The translations under genes and the position numbers were made by a program. From NCBI GenBank assembly GCA_037074705.1, contig CM073593.1, positions 64,893,501 to 64,957,500 of the forward strand: DNA of 64,000 nucleotides, in the 5' to 3' direction. Within the stretch, counting starts at the first letter, position 1. Every line of letters starts with the position of its first letter. Below are positions 23,019-35,530 of this stretch, piece by piece. This stretch comes from Zhengitettix transpicula (lineage: Eukaryota > Arthropoda > Insecta > Orthoptera > Tetrigidae). The notes under the pieces are model-generated. The model was not told the origin of the DNA. It worked only from the letters and a program-made list of their open reading frames with translations, and searched no databases.

Positions 23019-24614
23019 GTGTCGTAAATAAACATACGTCCACATGTATATTATTTCGATAATGAACATTTCGGAGTCGAGGCGCCTTTCCTAATATTTT
23101 TGGGAAAATATTCTATTCAGGTTAAACGAAATAAAGATTTTTATCTTAATTTCTAACACACGACACTATATCGCACTTCTATGAATTCGAACCAACCATG
23201 TCAATGTTAGGCAATAGATAATTAAATTAGAACTAGTAAAATGACGAGAAGCATCCAAAATATTCGTTAATGCTTTTTTTAACAAATCTTAGTAACACAA
23301 ATTTGAAAAAATTAGCGAAGAAAACTACTTTTAAATTATATTACTCATATTTTGACTCAGTTTCTAATATTATAATTTCAAAAATTTGGCACGATGATAA
23401 AATGTGAATTTTATCGAAAACTACTACTAAAATTTTGAAGAAATCACTTCTGTGTAGAATAGAAATTTAACAGCTTGTAAACATCGTCTGCAGTTCATTT
23501 TTTTCATATAATTTGAAGTTTCTTGAATTAGTTAATTATATACTTTATCCACTCGTGTTGTTGGACGATGGGACGAATGCCTGAGGAATGTAATATTCGG
23601 TGAACTTCTTTAATTTCTGGTCTCATTGACGCCGTATGATGTGTCTGAATATGAATATAGCCCTCCATTTATACGGATGCCTCTGTGATGAAGCTTTCAA
23701 TACCTTTCAGTACTATTTCGAGCCGCGAGGCTTTAGAGATTGCGTCGCCTTATTGGCAAGATATGTGCTCGGGACGCGGAAAATTTTCCAGATGTATTGG
23801 GAATAGCGGGAGCGCGTGGTGAAGGGAGATGGCTTGTACTGCACCAAGTAGAACATTTTGAGAGAAAGGAGCGAGAGAGAAAAATAACACGTATACACAG
23901 AAATGTAAGAATATGGACACATCACAAAAACATTTGTCGATGAAAACGTCTCGAGTCAAATTAAAAATCTCTCAAGTCCTTTCGAATCCTCAAAATTTTA
24001 CCAACTGGTCTTTACACAACACGTTGGTACCCTATATGGATTTCTAAATAATTACTTCCCTGCCGAATGACAGTTTTTATTCATTTTTGTTTCGAAAATG
24101 CTTCGTCGGTCCACTAGATTAAGTGATTTGTGGAAATAATTTCGTGAACTTCTTTCAAAAAAACTTTCAATGATTTCATTCATTTAAATTATTAACAAAA
24201 TGCAATCGTTGAATTATATTTACGTCTTTAAAAAAAAGTTAACAATAAAAATATTAATTATTCCAAATAAACTCCTATTATCTGAGAATAAATAAAAATG
24301 CAGTCCAAGTTTTGCAATCTTTGTTGCTTCTGGTAGGTTTACAGGTAAAATTAGTATCTTTTTCAAACGAAAGTTTTTCACAACGTAAGCGAAATAAACA
24401 AAAGAAAAAATATTAACAAAAAAACATAATTCTTAAAATAAAAATAAGGAATAATATTTATTGTCGTGTTTAAATGTATCAGTTGCTTTAGATTTAAAAG
24501 GATGATTTTCTAAGTAGTAAAATCAAAAAAATTATCCTTAGATATTGTAAGTAATAAGGACTCAATTGTGAACTGTCACTGCATTCATTAATATGCTTGA
24601 AAAATATTTGGCTC
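23019..24614. other. Intergenic, with a GC-rich patch
   Basis: About 23580-23910 is GC-richer, with overlapping open frames on both strands that match nothing. The rest is AT-rich. Confidence 0.6.
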
Positions 24615-24705
24615 AGGTTGTTAATCTTGCTACACAGGACAAACAAAAAGATCATTAAAAGCCAGTATCAAGGGACACGTATAAATTATCAAGAAAAACC
24701 GTCTA
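24615..24705 (+). pseudogene. Penelope-like element relic, GIY-YIG endonuclease
   Basis: The frame from 24616 reads G-C-stop-S, then CYTGQTKRSLKASIKGH, stop, IIKKNRL. The pattern SCYxGQTxRSLKxRxxxH is the core of the GIY-YIG endonuclease domain at the C-terminus of Penelope-like retroelements. Two in-frame stops show it is dead. No reverse-transcriptase part was found nearby, so it is a small fragment. Confidence 0.7.
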
Positions 24706-26114
24706 TAGTTCTGAAAAATTAACTGTAACCATTTTCTATTGGTAAAATGGAAAAATTTTAGATCTTGACTCCAGATTCCATTATAGTATTAATTCAGAAA
24801 TATTTTATTATTTCATTGTTTAACTGAATTCGTGTAAATATTTGATTAGTTATATACGTCAATCCATATTCCCTCATTTAAGAAACCGGCTAAAATATAC
24901 TTTCGCAATGCAAAATAATTTTAACACAATAATTACGTTTATGTCGTCCCGCACAAATTTATAATAGATATTTATAGAAAGTAGTTAAATTGGGAAACAT
25001 TCATGTTGACATTTTATTTGTTGTTAATTTGTATCCAGGAGGATTTTAAAATTTTAATTTATTTTCTTAAATTTTAGATTATTGCTTTTAAATAAAGACA
25101 ATCGGCTGGCTTTGAATGTCATCGTCCCCACCGGGCGAAAGACCTTATTATTTAGAAAATTAATTATTTTTGAAAGTAACTATTTCTGACCACTTCATAT
25201 TGACTGGAACGAATTTTCCTCATTTGACTATAATAAGAAGTTTTCCCAATCCTGACGTACCTAGTTACAAGTTTCCACAGTGTAGACTCGTCTTCGTCAG
25301 CGTATTCACGGCATTTCAGGAAAAGCACTTAACAGACGAAACTACTCACCTGGGACGAGGGAATGAATTGCGCAACCATTGACTTTCCATTTCAAATGCT
25401 GACACCGGATTCTTCACCCTATTGTTGAAGCTGTCATCACTCGCAAAACAAGTACACGGACATTACTTTGGGTCAAAACACGCACGTCAACAGCGCAGTG
25501 TAATCTATTCAGGCGAAGGCTGTCAAACAAAGTTGACAAGCAATTAACTGCGTTTTATTTAGTGACGTGCAATTCCGAATGATGACACTGGAGCAAATGT
25601 CCGATTTTATGATAGAATGATATATATTTCTTCGGTTTCAGCGAACGTTATTATTCTAATGGCCTATAAATACATAAAATATTGATGGTAACCAACCGAA
25701 ACATCTTCATGTAATAATATCAATTCAGTTGCAGGGGATGTATCGCGAAATCTAAAATATTATATGAGGTAAAACTTTCCCGTGTCGCCGACGTACACAC
25801 ATAGTTCTACGTAAATATTTAAAAATTTTAAGCATTTTAGTTATTTAACGTATTGAACGATCATCAAAACACTCATATTCTTAGGGTGGGAATATCTCCA
25901 TTAATTATAAAATTACATGTATTTGGTTCCCGCTAAAAGCGGTACACACTAAATGATGTATTACTTCGTGTTTTATTAATAAACGTAATATTTTTATGTG
26001 TACAGGGAGATTCAAAATTTAATTTCACAAAAAGTAATACGCAGGACTAGAATTAAATGGCTAGCTAGATTTAAGCAAAACATGAAACTATAGTGCATGA
26101 ATACGTTTTATTGC

Positions 26115-26196
<82 letters not shown>

Positions 26197-27098
26197 CCGT
26201 ACGTGTAATTTATGTGGAAAATATCAACCATTTTATATAAATAAGAAGGTCAGTAATCATGGGAAATATTCTCATAAATGTACTTTCATTATGCAATGCC
26301 AACCAATCACGGTCATGAATTATACGCCTTAACTGTAACAATAAAATACCTCCATGTTTAAAGTCTTTTCAATTGAAGTATTTTAATCCAGATAGATATC
26401 GCAAATGCGAAAATTGTATTTTTAAATATCTTGTACTCTTAATTTTTTTCTAAAATCGCCGTAAATAATTGTTTCAATGATAAAAGAAACACTAATTTTT
26501 CATGAATTAAATATTTACATTAATTAAATATTTTTCCAAAAATAAATGATAAGTATTAATTCCTAAATTGTTTTAATAATCTTCAATTTCATTCTATTTC
26601 CTGAAGTAATACTTGCTACTTCGCTTAAATTATTGGTATGGAAAATAATATCAAGTCAAGATACATCGGTAAGAGCACAAACTAATTGAATGGAGAAGAG
26701 ATAACAGTTAAATTTTTTTGAGGGTTTAAAAATGTGAACGAATAAAATAAAGAAATCGTTACAATTATAGTATTATTCCCTTTATTTAATCTTAGTGTCT
26801 TTCTCTCAGGGAATTTTGGGCAGCTTAAAAGCTAATTAGGCTCCTTTAGCTTTATCTTGTTTATTATCACAAATAATAAAAATAATTAATGAGATAATAT
26901 ATAAACAGCATAATTTTTATCTGAGAAAACATGATTAAGGGGATTTATAAATTAAAAATATTAAATTATTAAATTGACACGTTATTGTGTGTTTAAAGTA
27001 GTGACGAGCATTTATAATTTAATGAGATGATTTCATATGAAGTGCGATTTTAAGAGTAATTTTGGCTGAGATAATCATATAAAGTGTGTATATTATTT
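24706..27098. other. Intergenic, with a GC-rich patch and microsatellite
   Basis: About 25230-25560 is GC-richer with an unconvincing open frame (25170-25382). A TA/GT microsatellite lies at 26117-26197 (listed). The rest is AT-rich and unrecognised. Confidence 0.6.
26117..26197. repeat. Compound (TA)n/(CA)n/(TA)n/(GT)n microsatellite
   Basis: Three blocks of about nine to ten TA units, interrupted by cacaca and c, then about nine GT units. The open frame across it is an artefact of the repeat. The ACACA and GTGTG arms flanking TA blocks make it partly self-complementary. Confidence 0.95.
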
Positions 27099-27358
27099 TA
27101 GGGTAACAGGCTACATGAGGGTAATCCACATGGTGGCAACTTCCCTTTAATAGCATAGCAAGGTATTTGAAAGGGGGGATTCGGAAGGGTAGAGGAAGGT
27201 AGCCAAGGGTTAACTAGGGCCCCGGGCTATAGTTTAAGGATCCTACCCGGCATTCGCGTACAAGTAATGCAGGGAAAACCCTAGAAAAACCTGCATCAGG
27301 TAGGTCGAGCATTGGGTACTTGTCCCACGCCCTTCCGATAGCGGGAGAAGAGTTTGCA
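27099..27358 (-). mobile_element. Repeat family A copy, 5'-truncated
   Basis: Begins ttttagggtaacaggctac at the shared family end and runs through ccctttaatagcatag, cccgggctatagtttaagg and gcagggaaaaccctagaaa, stopping at gagaagagtttgc. Sense is minus. Possible target duplication: atatta before, atattg after. Confidence 0.85.
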
Positions 27359-28504
27359 TATTGTATTAAAGTAACTTATTAGACAATAATTATAGTTAAA
27401 CAGAGAAGTATTTTATTTAATGAACAGATTCACTGTGATCATCTTTCAGTGTATTTTTAGCCAGTAATCAGCTTCAATTTGTTAAAAGGCGTATCTCAGA
27501 ACGTATCTTCTGCTTAACATAAAACATTCTGATTTTCCATGATGCAGATATTCAGCTTAATGATCGTGTGTAATTACACCTTATGAAACATCATGAATTT
27601 TAGCTCTCTCTCTCTTTCTAACACGGGAATATTCTCTTTTGAGCCGAATTTGTCGCTTGAGGGAACACTTAACAGACGATTAGCTTTTACCGCGCCAGTT
27701 GAGTTACTGGTCAGTAAGATGACGAACGGAGGTAGGAAGCTGGGGGAAGGCACGTCCGGTGATGAATGGTTTGCTTTCCGCCCGGTTTATCTGCAGCCAG
27801 AATGTGTTTTTCTGCGGGGACTTTGCGAGATAACCGTGACGTCTTTGCCAATGTTAACTGTTTCCTGCGGTCGCTGGCGGATTCGCCAAACTGCGGGACG
27901 ACATGCTCAGTCAACTCGCAAAGTATTGCTCATTCCCGGACATTGGCACCTTCTCAGCTCATAAAATATCCTCAAGGCTGTTCTTCAAAGTGGAAAATTT
28001 TACATTAAGGGAATCGATTCGAATCAGGGGAAGAGTTTTCATGATGCGACGGTCAAATAGAAGAACAATCCAAAAGATGAGAGGCAGAAGAAGTTATAAT
28101 AACGGAAGATATTATTTTTAATCGTACTTCAAAAACCAAAGTAAATATCATAATTATATTTTTAATTTTTTTTCTCTAACTTGTGATAATCTTTACTACT
28201 ACTCAATTATTAGCTAAACATATAAATTTTTAAAATTATATAAAGAAGCTAATAAATAAAAATATTTCTTTTTTATAAAAATTAAAATAAACAAACACAA
28301 ATCGTATCTCAGGTCGTAGCGCACGCCTTTCGCTATAAAACAAAAACTATTATTGTCACTGTATAAATAATAAAAAGTTATCGGAGTAGGTTTTTACATA
28401 AAAGAAATTTCATGAAAAATTTGTTGGGATCACAGCGTGGCCTCCGGTCATCGGTGGCGAGAATTAGGCTAGAAAGAAAACTTGATATACTAATCTCCAG
28501 ACGA
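27359..28504. other. Intergenic, with a GC-rich patch
   Basis: About 27590-28060 is GC/CpG-richer and holds a 123-codon ATG open frame (27593-27964) overlapped by open frames on both strands. The peptide has no recognisable domain, so I regard it as chance openness in GC-rich DNA. Confidence 0.55.
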
Positions 28505-28990
28505 CACTTAAATTCCAATCTCCTTGGAAGTTAGGCAACAACTGAGCCAAAATATTATTCAAGTACTTAAACGACTCCCTCGGTCAAGAAATATCAGGTG
28601 GCCGTTCTGCAAACGTCAATTAAGTTCACTGATGCGCATCCCTTTCTTTGTTGTTGTTTTCCTAACTGCACTTAATTCATCAAAAATATATAAACGGCTC
28701 CCTCAGTCAAAATTCGCATTCCTTCCTTGTTATTCAAACGACAATTAGCCCTTGGCTACCTTCCTCTACCCTTCCGCATCCCCCCTTTCAAATCCTTTCG
28801 TATGCTATCAAAGGGGAATTGCCCAATGTGGATCACCCTCATGTAGCCTGTTGCCCTAACAAAAAAATTTAAAAAAAATTAATTCTTGGTACTATTGTCT
28901 CGTCTCTGTAAATTATTTCTGTAAAAGACATATCTATGGACCAAACTGATACAATAAGATTAAGAACTTTCTGTGTTTCGAATATGTGAA
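28505..28990 (+). repeat. Repeat family B copy, interrupted by a family A insertion
   Basis: Shares with 56345-56680 the blocks ccaatctc..t.gaagttagg, acg.ctccctcagtcaaa, an attgtctc-type block and gtaaaaga.atatctat. The tccctcagtcaa motif occurs twice here, about 126 bp apart, so part of it is tandemly repeated. A family A fragment interrupts it at 28749-28868. Confidence 0.65.
28749..28868 (+). mobile_element. Repeat family A copy, 120-bp 3' fragment with poly(A)
   Basis: Reads ccttggctaccttcctctac through atgctatcaaaggggaa to gtagcctgttgccctaac and an A-rich tail. It is the shortest family member, extremely 5'-truncated. It sits inside family B sequence, so it inserted later. Confidence 0.88.
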
Positions 28991-31900
28991 AGCTATAACT
29001 TGAGTATTCAATACTGGCCAGTATTACCACAACATATGATAAATACTTCAAAAGTAAGTTAACATTTTATTCAGTCTGGTACTGAATAATGACAACGAAC
29101 TTTATCCGTTAAATAAACATGGCTGCGAGTCATTTGACAGATGGCGGTAACTTCATCTCATAGTTTATGCGCGAGATTTTGGGTTGCGTAGGATCGTTAG
29201 ACAAGTATTATATGTCGAGTTTGATAATTACTTCCCTAAGTGCTCGTCGCATCAGCAGAAAGTAACCAGATTAACGTGCTAATTGAATTACCGTCGACAT
29301 TTCGGATTGATCTGTTCTGAGCGAGTCCCGTGGGACATGGCTTATTATCTAATACGTTGCAGGACTCTGCAGGGGAAGCGTCTCAGATGTCACTCTTGTA
29401 GACGAACTTCTAGCAACCGTCATCCCTCCGGCGTCACATGAAAAGGTTTACAGAATATATTGTAATTACCAAACTTGTCTTGATTATAAGAATCGATAAT
29501 GTAAAATACGAGAATACTCCAAATTAAAATCGAACTTATTTCTTATGGTATCCTTTATTATTAAACTTCTTAGGCTTCAATCCTGGGATTAGAGCAGAAT
29601 TTCATTACGAAAGTCGATTTTAATTAAAAGAAAATCTAATTAGCTTAAAAGAAAGCAATATATTTTGGAATACTGAAAATAGATTTAGATAATGAAATTA
29701 TCAACTGTATTGTGTGTATACGACGCACTGCTCGTTTCTCAATGTTCCCCCTGTTAGGATCATATGATTACACTGTCAATAGTTAATTATTGCAGGTATA
29801 AATTAATATATAGATATTTTCAATTAAAAATTTTCAACCGCAAACTATAACGATGCACCTTTATAAATGCTAAGTTTACATAATAACAATTCAGTAATCA
29901 CAGTGTAAAAGCACCTATGGTTCTCCTTATCCACCAAACAGATTCATGGAAGGAAATTTTGCCGATGGTAACGCTGAAAATTTAAAAATGTTTTACTAAA
30001 GTACGAAGTCGCTTATTTAATTTTGAAAAATTAGTACCCTTACACTTGCAATGAAACCAGGTAAGACAGCTTAATATGTATCTACTTGTTAAAAAAATTA
30101 TATTTTGAAAAAGTTTCAGGATGTAACATAATTGGAACTCCATTGTGTTTTGTCACTTTCGTGCTATTTGGAACCTAGTTATTGAAAATTGAGATTAGTG
30201 AGTAGAGACCTGTTATCTTTGTGAATGGATTCATGCAGTCTGGTCGAAATAAATGAGTAGCTTTTAATCTCGAATCGTGTAGTAGCAGCCAAGGAACACA
30301 ATACATAGATCGTGCGTGTAATATATGTGAAATTTGAAATAAAAATATTCCAAAAAAATTTACAGCATTTCCTTGGCCAATAATAATGCTCATAATTAAA
30401 ACTAAAATAGAATTATAAATTAGCAACAGCCTTTTTGAAGTCAGGTAAAGATGTTCTTTATTATTACAGCAGTCAGCGGAGATCTATCAAAATTTTGAAA
30501 AACGCCATACCTTATAAGGTCTAAAATTGAGCTACAAAATGTAGTGGAATTTCTATTAAAAAAAAATTATGCATTAAAAAACGTTGTTGTTTATTTATAA
30601 TTTATCTCAAATTATAATAAAATTTCATTTATTTCTTAAATATGTAAACGAACAGCATTTAGTAATTTTATATTCACTTTATTACATAAATTATATATAT
30701 ACTACGTAGTCTCTCTCGTGTTACATAATTTTGATTTCATTTAGTAGAAATCTGTAATCTTTTAACTTTTGGAATAGTTTTGAAGACAAAGAGTGTAATC
30801 AAAATAATTTCTGGTTTTTTGTAAGAAAATTCAAGTCGATGAAAAAGGAATAACTCCAAATTATTTTCATAATATTTCGCTCTAGTTAATGCTTCGGAAA
30901 TGTTTTAAAACCACTATAACAGAACTAGTATAAATGATTCACGTCATTTATAATGTAACTCCCTTAGTGTGCTGATGGAATTGTAAAGAAGTGAAGGCAT
31001 TCTGAAATTATTGATGAGTTTGGAACTAGTGAACGTTGACAAAGACGGGATTAAAGGATTCGATAAGCGTGTGCTCCGAGGGGGTTCGCGCGTCACGGCA
31101 ATGGCTTTGACAGCAATGGAGGAAAGTCTTCAGCTCATCGTTTATTCTTTTACAGGCTTGAGGAAATCCTTGCCTTCATTATAATTGATAAACTGTCAGC
31201 CTCAGGCTAATCTTGAGAAGGGGGAACCCGGAATTGTTCATTTCCATTTGAATATACACATGCATGGACTTTTCAATTCTATTGTTTCCAAAATCCTGCA
31301 AGAAGGAAATTAAATTATTTTAATTTAATAATAATTTTGTTTTTGAAAATCTAACGTTAACGAAGAAGAGTATAACGACAATTGAAAAATAAAGGTGCCT
31401 GAATTGGAATCATATGAACATTAGTACGCGTTATGTAGTCAAAGCTAAGAAACTCAAATTTGGGTACTAAACTCCCGAGGCATAGCTCATAAAAAAAATT
31501 CAAGTTATTTTTTTGTAACCATCGGTTACCATTTCGTCATGTCTGTATGAGAAATTAGATTTTAATTTCTTAATGACTTTTAAAACGTCAACGGAGAATC
31601 TATAATTCTTTTTTCAATCTCCAATAAAGGAGTATGCCATATAAAAATTAACACCATAAATTTTATTGTATTTTTTTATTAAAATATATGATTAGAAACT
31701 AAATGGAAGATAAAAATTTCATATAAAATTTTCAATTATTTACAGAAATGATTATTAAGCACATCTCGATAAGAAAACTAATTTAATCATATGTTGACTA
31801 TTAGCATTCTTGTCATTCTTATTCGGATAAATAATGGTTTGCGGTCGAGTAAGTTCAATTGTTTTCCCCCTTAACATTATTGAAGTATAAACATGACACC

Positions 31901-32016
31901 AACACACAAATAAATATTAGAAAATTATAAACTTTATTTATAAAATCCGATTGATCAATTAATTTTCTCGAACTTTACGGTTACGGTTAGAGCAATTATT
32001 GTGGAAAAAACGTCTT
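28991..32016. other. Intergenic, with two GC-richer patches
   Basis: About 29090-29440 and 31020-31260 are GC/CpG-richer and have no ORF. A minus-strand open frame at 30175-30426 is not recognised. The rest is AT-rich. Confidence 0.6.
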
Positions 32017-32562
32017 TACGTTCGAGGGTTATTCGGAAAGTAAGGTCCGATTTCTTATATAACATTAACCATCACAGATTTTTCAATTTTTTTTTCTTTT
32101 ATTCCTTACCTCTCTTTTTTCTATATAGTTTCCATATTTGTTTAAACATTTTCCATAACCTTCTACAAGCGCCTGTGAGAATAACAAGTCGTTATCTACG
32201 TCTTTCTTGCAGTGACTGATCGCGGTTCATCATGTACATTTCCCCGTCCTTTTTTGACAGTTCGTAACCACTTACGCACTTTGCAGTCACTCATCGCATT
32301 CGGGCCACCAACTTTACTTATCTGTAGATGAATTTCCTTTCTGTCAAAAACCGAATCACAGACCGTATTTCACAGCCGGCGAGTAGATCAATTATTTCAA
32401 ATATTTCGAACTGTAAACACAATGCAACAGTACCAATGAAAATGGCGTCGTTAGACGACACGGTATGTCAGGTGTCGGTTACCACGCACGTTTCGATGTT
32501 CGCTTGACATTCAATTGGCTACGGTGATTCGGATCTTACTTTCCGAATAATCCTCCTATATA
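32017..32562 (-). mobile_element. Internally deleted mariner transposon
   Basis: Inverted ends: ttattcggaaagtaag at 32029-32044 and its complement at 32536-32551, each extending to tccga, with TA at both outer edges (32017 and 32561), the mariner target. On the minus strand the body reads LLAGCEIRSVIRFLTERK, then after a +1 frameshift PNAMSDCKVRKW and NVHDEPRS (N-terminal helix-turn-helix region), then jumps to GYGKCLNKYGNYIEKRE, the C-terminus. About two-thirds of a normal 1.3-kb element, including the catalytic DDD region, is missing. Non-autonomous and dead. Confidence 0.9.
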
Positions 32563-33784
32563 TAGCAATAAATAATTGAAGTTGAACACACAAAGAATGT
32601 GATTTAAATTTATTCATTTAAAATTAAAATAAATTTTAAAACATATGTATATGGAGTTATATATGTATCGGATCTATTTGGGAAATGGCGATCGGTGATG
32701 TTTGCGTGGGGCCTCTGTCGTGCGGGTGGCCGCGTTCTCGTCGCGTCGGGATGCTTTCCCGTGGCGTGTACCGACGTGTCGTCTGCTCGGCGGCAAACCC
32801 ATCTGAAACTCACAATGCAAAGCTAAAACCTAGATACCAAAGTCTAGGAGTCACTGGTTAATAATTATTACTAATTGTTTCGTTCCTGTCGTCGAGCCGC
32901 TACACCGAAATCCGTTCTCGCCCGGAGAAATCAGAGATTGAATATGCTCCGTTCCGCGTCGAGAACAAGCGTTGTACATAGATATTTTGGAAAGCTCCTT
33001 GTGTCAGTTTGCAGCTGTGGCAACATGCTGTTCCCGGCCTTCCGGCAGGAGCTCAAATATCGTTGCAAGGCTGCGACGTCTGTTCTACGCCGCACTAATA
33101 CAATTCCATTCTGTGTTGGCGTGCTCTTTGGATATTCAAATTCTGCTTCTCCGCACTCCCGCCCCCTCACCAAAGTATTTGCATACGCCATTGTTCTGGA
33201 AATGCTGTGAAAGCTCCCAGCCGTTAAAATGTTAGCTGCGAAGCAACAATTTTTTTTTCTACTCCGCGCGGACAACAGGCGAAACACAGCGGAAAGTGTT
33301 ATTAATTTGTAAATGACAGTCGTGTTCACTCCCAGTCAAGAGTTTAGCTGCAAATATTCTTGCAGGTTAAATGAAGTAGGAAATAAGATGATTTTAAAAC
33401 ATCAACTCCTTTCGAGGAGCGAATTATTTCCATATATGTTGAAAAGTAAGACAGAACAGTGGTTCAAAGTTACAAGAAATCTACTACTACACCTGAATTT
33501 TTCATTTAATTTTTGTGCCTACAATATACAATACAAAACAATGTATATATCAAGTAATGAATGTATCGTACTTAAAACATATTACATGCCCGAAAACATA
33601 AACCTTAGAGTCTTGAACCGAAAGGAAAATGCTTCTGATAATACAATACATTCATTTCATAAAACATATATTATTTTCACAAATAAAGAATTCAGTAACA
33701 TTTTACGTCGCCTGCGGTTTTATGTAATACTGGAATAATTTTAATCACCTGACATATTTTAATTTGTAAATAAAAATAAAATTT
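32563..33784. other. Intergenic, CpG-rich patch
   Basis: About 32660-32800 and 32880-33330 are strongly CpG-rich with open frames on both strands (longest 132 codons on minus, 32931-33329). None matches a known protein, and the plus-strand frame begins at TTG. Possible regulatory island. 33313-33738 holds a 141-codon AT-rich frame, also unrecognised. Confidence 0.55.
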
Positions 33785-33819
33785 TACAACGTTTCGTCCT
33801 TAATTGAGGGCCTCATCAG
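33785..33819 (-). ncRNA. Hammerhead-like core with intact CTGATGA and CGAAAC
   Basis: On the minus strand CTGATGA is followed by GGCCCTCAATTAAGGAC and GAAACGTTGTA. Both catalytic core blocks match the consensus; stem II can form G-C next to the core plus CC with GG; AC-GTT-GT can form the tiny stem III and A is an allowed cleavage base. Stem I is not obvious in the flanks. Penelope-like elements are known to carry such hammerheads in their terminal repeats, and a Penelope relic is present at 24615. Best core of the set. Confidence 0.5.
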
Positions 33820-33962
33820 TTAAACATTGGAGTAATTTAATATTTAAGTTATTATGAATTTAAAATTTTAAAAAGAAAATATTTAAACGAGTTGAAAAAT
33901 TGTTTTATAAAATTTAATAAAACTCATGTAACCTTTCAATTTGGACAAATTCCAAAGATCAG

Positions 33963-33970
33963 TGACGTCA
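33963..33970. promoter_or_regulatory. Perfect CRE-type octamer TGACGTCA
   Basis: Palindromic full-site consensus for CREB/ATF-type bZIP factors. First of three within 1.6 kb. Confidence 0.35.
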
Positions 33971-34895
33971 TCACATACTATCAGAATCTTACAAGTTTCA
34001 GAGGTGTTGGAAAAAATTCAATTGCATACATCACAGTAAAAAATAATGTCTTTTCCTTAAATTTGTATATTATAGATATTTATTTCTTTTAAATCATAAT
34101 GATATAAATATTTACAATTACTGTAAAGTCTATTACACTTACGTCCAATTTCCACTTTGATTCGTATACCCTAGCAGAAATTGAAGTATACAAATGACAC
34201 AAAGAAGAAAATGTAAAATGTAAATTATTACTCACAAATGTTGTACATTTTCCAAAGTTATTTTAAATCGGTCGACAAAATTTTTAAAAAGAAAAACTTC
34301 TGAATTTTCAAAAATTTTCAATTTGATTTTTGTCAACAGTAGCTTTCGTATATTTTCCATTAATATGTAACACACAGAAAATATTATATCAGACTAAAAT
34401 TATGCAATGAAACACACAATTTTTTGCCACACTTTTAACCTTGTGTAACATTTAAATGTAGCGTTTAAATTAGTTGTAGCCACTTCTGCATGCCTGTATC
34501 TCCAATTTCTTTTTGAAATACAGAAAAAAATTGTAATTTTTTATACTATATTTGTCTTATATCTGTCTATTTATAAGTATATCCTGTTTCAAAGATGATT
34601 TTGAAGCTACAACTCAAAAACTTATTCGTCGTAAATCAGAGCTGGTACGTAATATTTAACTTAATTGATTTTAAGGTATATAGATAATACTTATCATATG
34701 TCCACATATATTAAAATTTAAATATTAAAGATTTATGTTTTACTATAATATGCATAGTAATTTTTTTTTGCGTCTCCTCAGTAAAGAATAAAATGTGCAA
34801 AGTTTTCTCCCTCGCGAGTTTGTTTCGCATTCATAAAGTCGTCAGAGCAGAGATGAGTTGGCTTTTGTTGTCTGAGGGCGAAGTTATGTGATTGA

Positions 34896-34903
34896 TGACG
34901 TCA
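34896..34903. promoter_or_regulatory. Perfect CRE-type octamer TGACGTCA in CpG-rich patch
   Basis: Lies inside the GC-rich patch at about 34780-35230, next to a run of GCGC-type CpGs (gcacggcgcggcgatccgcg). Promoter-like composition, but no ORF or TATA-linked start is evident. Confidence 0.4.
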
Positions 34904-35530
34904 TGGGACTGTCAGACGCTGTGTGCACGGCGCGGCGATCCGCGCAGGCTCTGTCTCTCCGCTTGAAATATTGTGCTTGATGCATTGCTCCCCTGTATTC
35001 CGCGTCCAAATAGAGCAACTTGGCCAAACTAATGCACTGCTTCACATATTCAAACCACCATAAATCATGAAAATGTAAGGGGGCAGCGGATATTCAGCTC
35101 GCTGCTAAGTGAAATCGTGGCCTTCGAATAACATACCTCCAGAGCGAGGGAGGGCCGCTGATCTCTCGTGCCGCGTCTTGATGATGTGTTCATGGAAACC
35201 GTTGAATAGGATCTCAAGACACTTTGAGAACATCCGTTTGCCACTGTTCTTATTGCATATTTTGTAAAATAAAAAAAATAATTCAAGTTATAAATTAATA
35301 GCTAGTGGAAGGAATAATCGCTAGTCCCTTGAAATCCTTAAAAATAATTTGAATCCTGTTATGTTAAATTAACTTAGCGTTGTTCCGGTTCATTTACTCA
35401 CAATTGAAAGCAGTTCGACTCCTATTCTGAGAAAATGACTTCCACCATTTTCTCGACAAACTAAAGAAAAAAGAACTTAATAACTAAATAATATTTATTG
35501 TCAACGTCATCTCTGTTATTGCGCACTCGC

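Noticed and set aside
27593..27964. 123-codon ATG open frame
   Set aside because: No domain, no homology I recognise, and overlapping open frames on both strands; explained by local GC richness.
30976..30998. tggaattgtaaagaagtgaa resembling miR-1
   Set aside because: The seed region is altered by an inserted base and the flanks give no hairpin or star strand.
32931..33329. 132-codon minus-strand open frame
   Set aside because: Mirrored by open frames on the opposite strand in a CpG-rich patch; peptide unrecognised.
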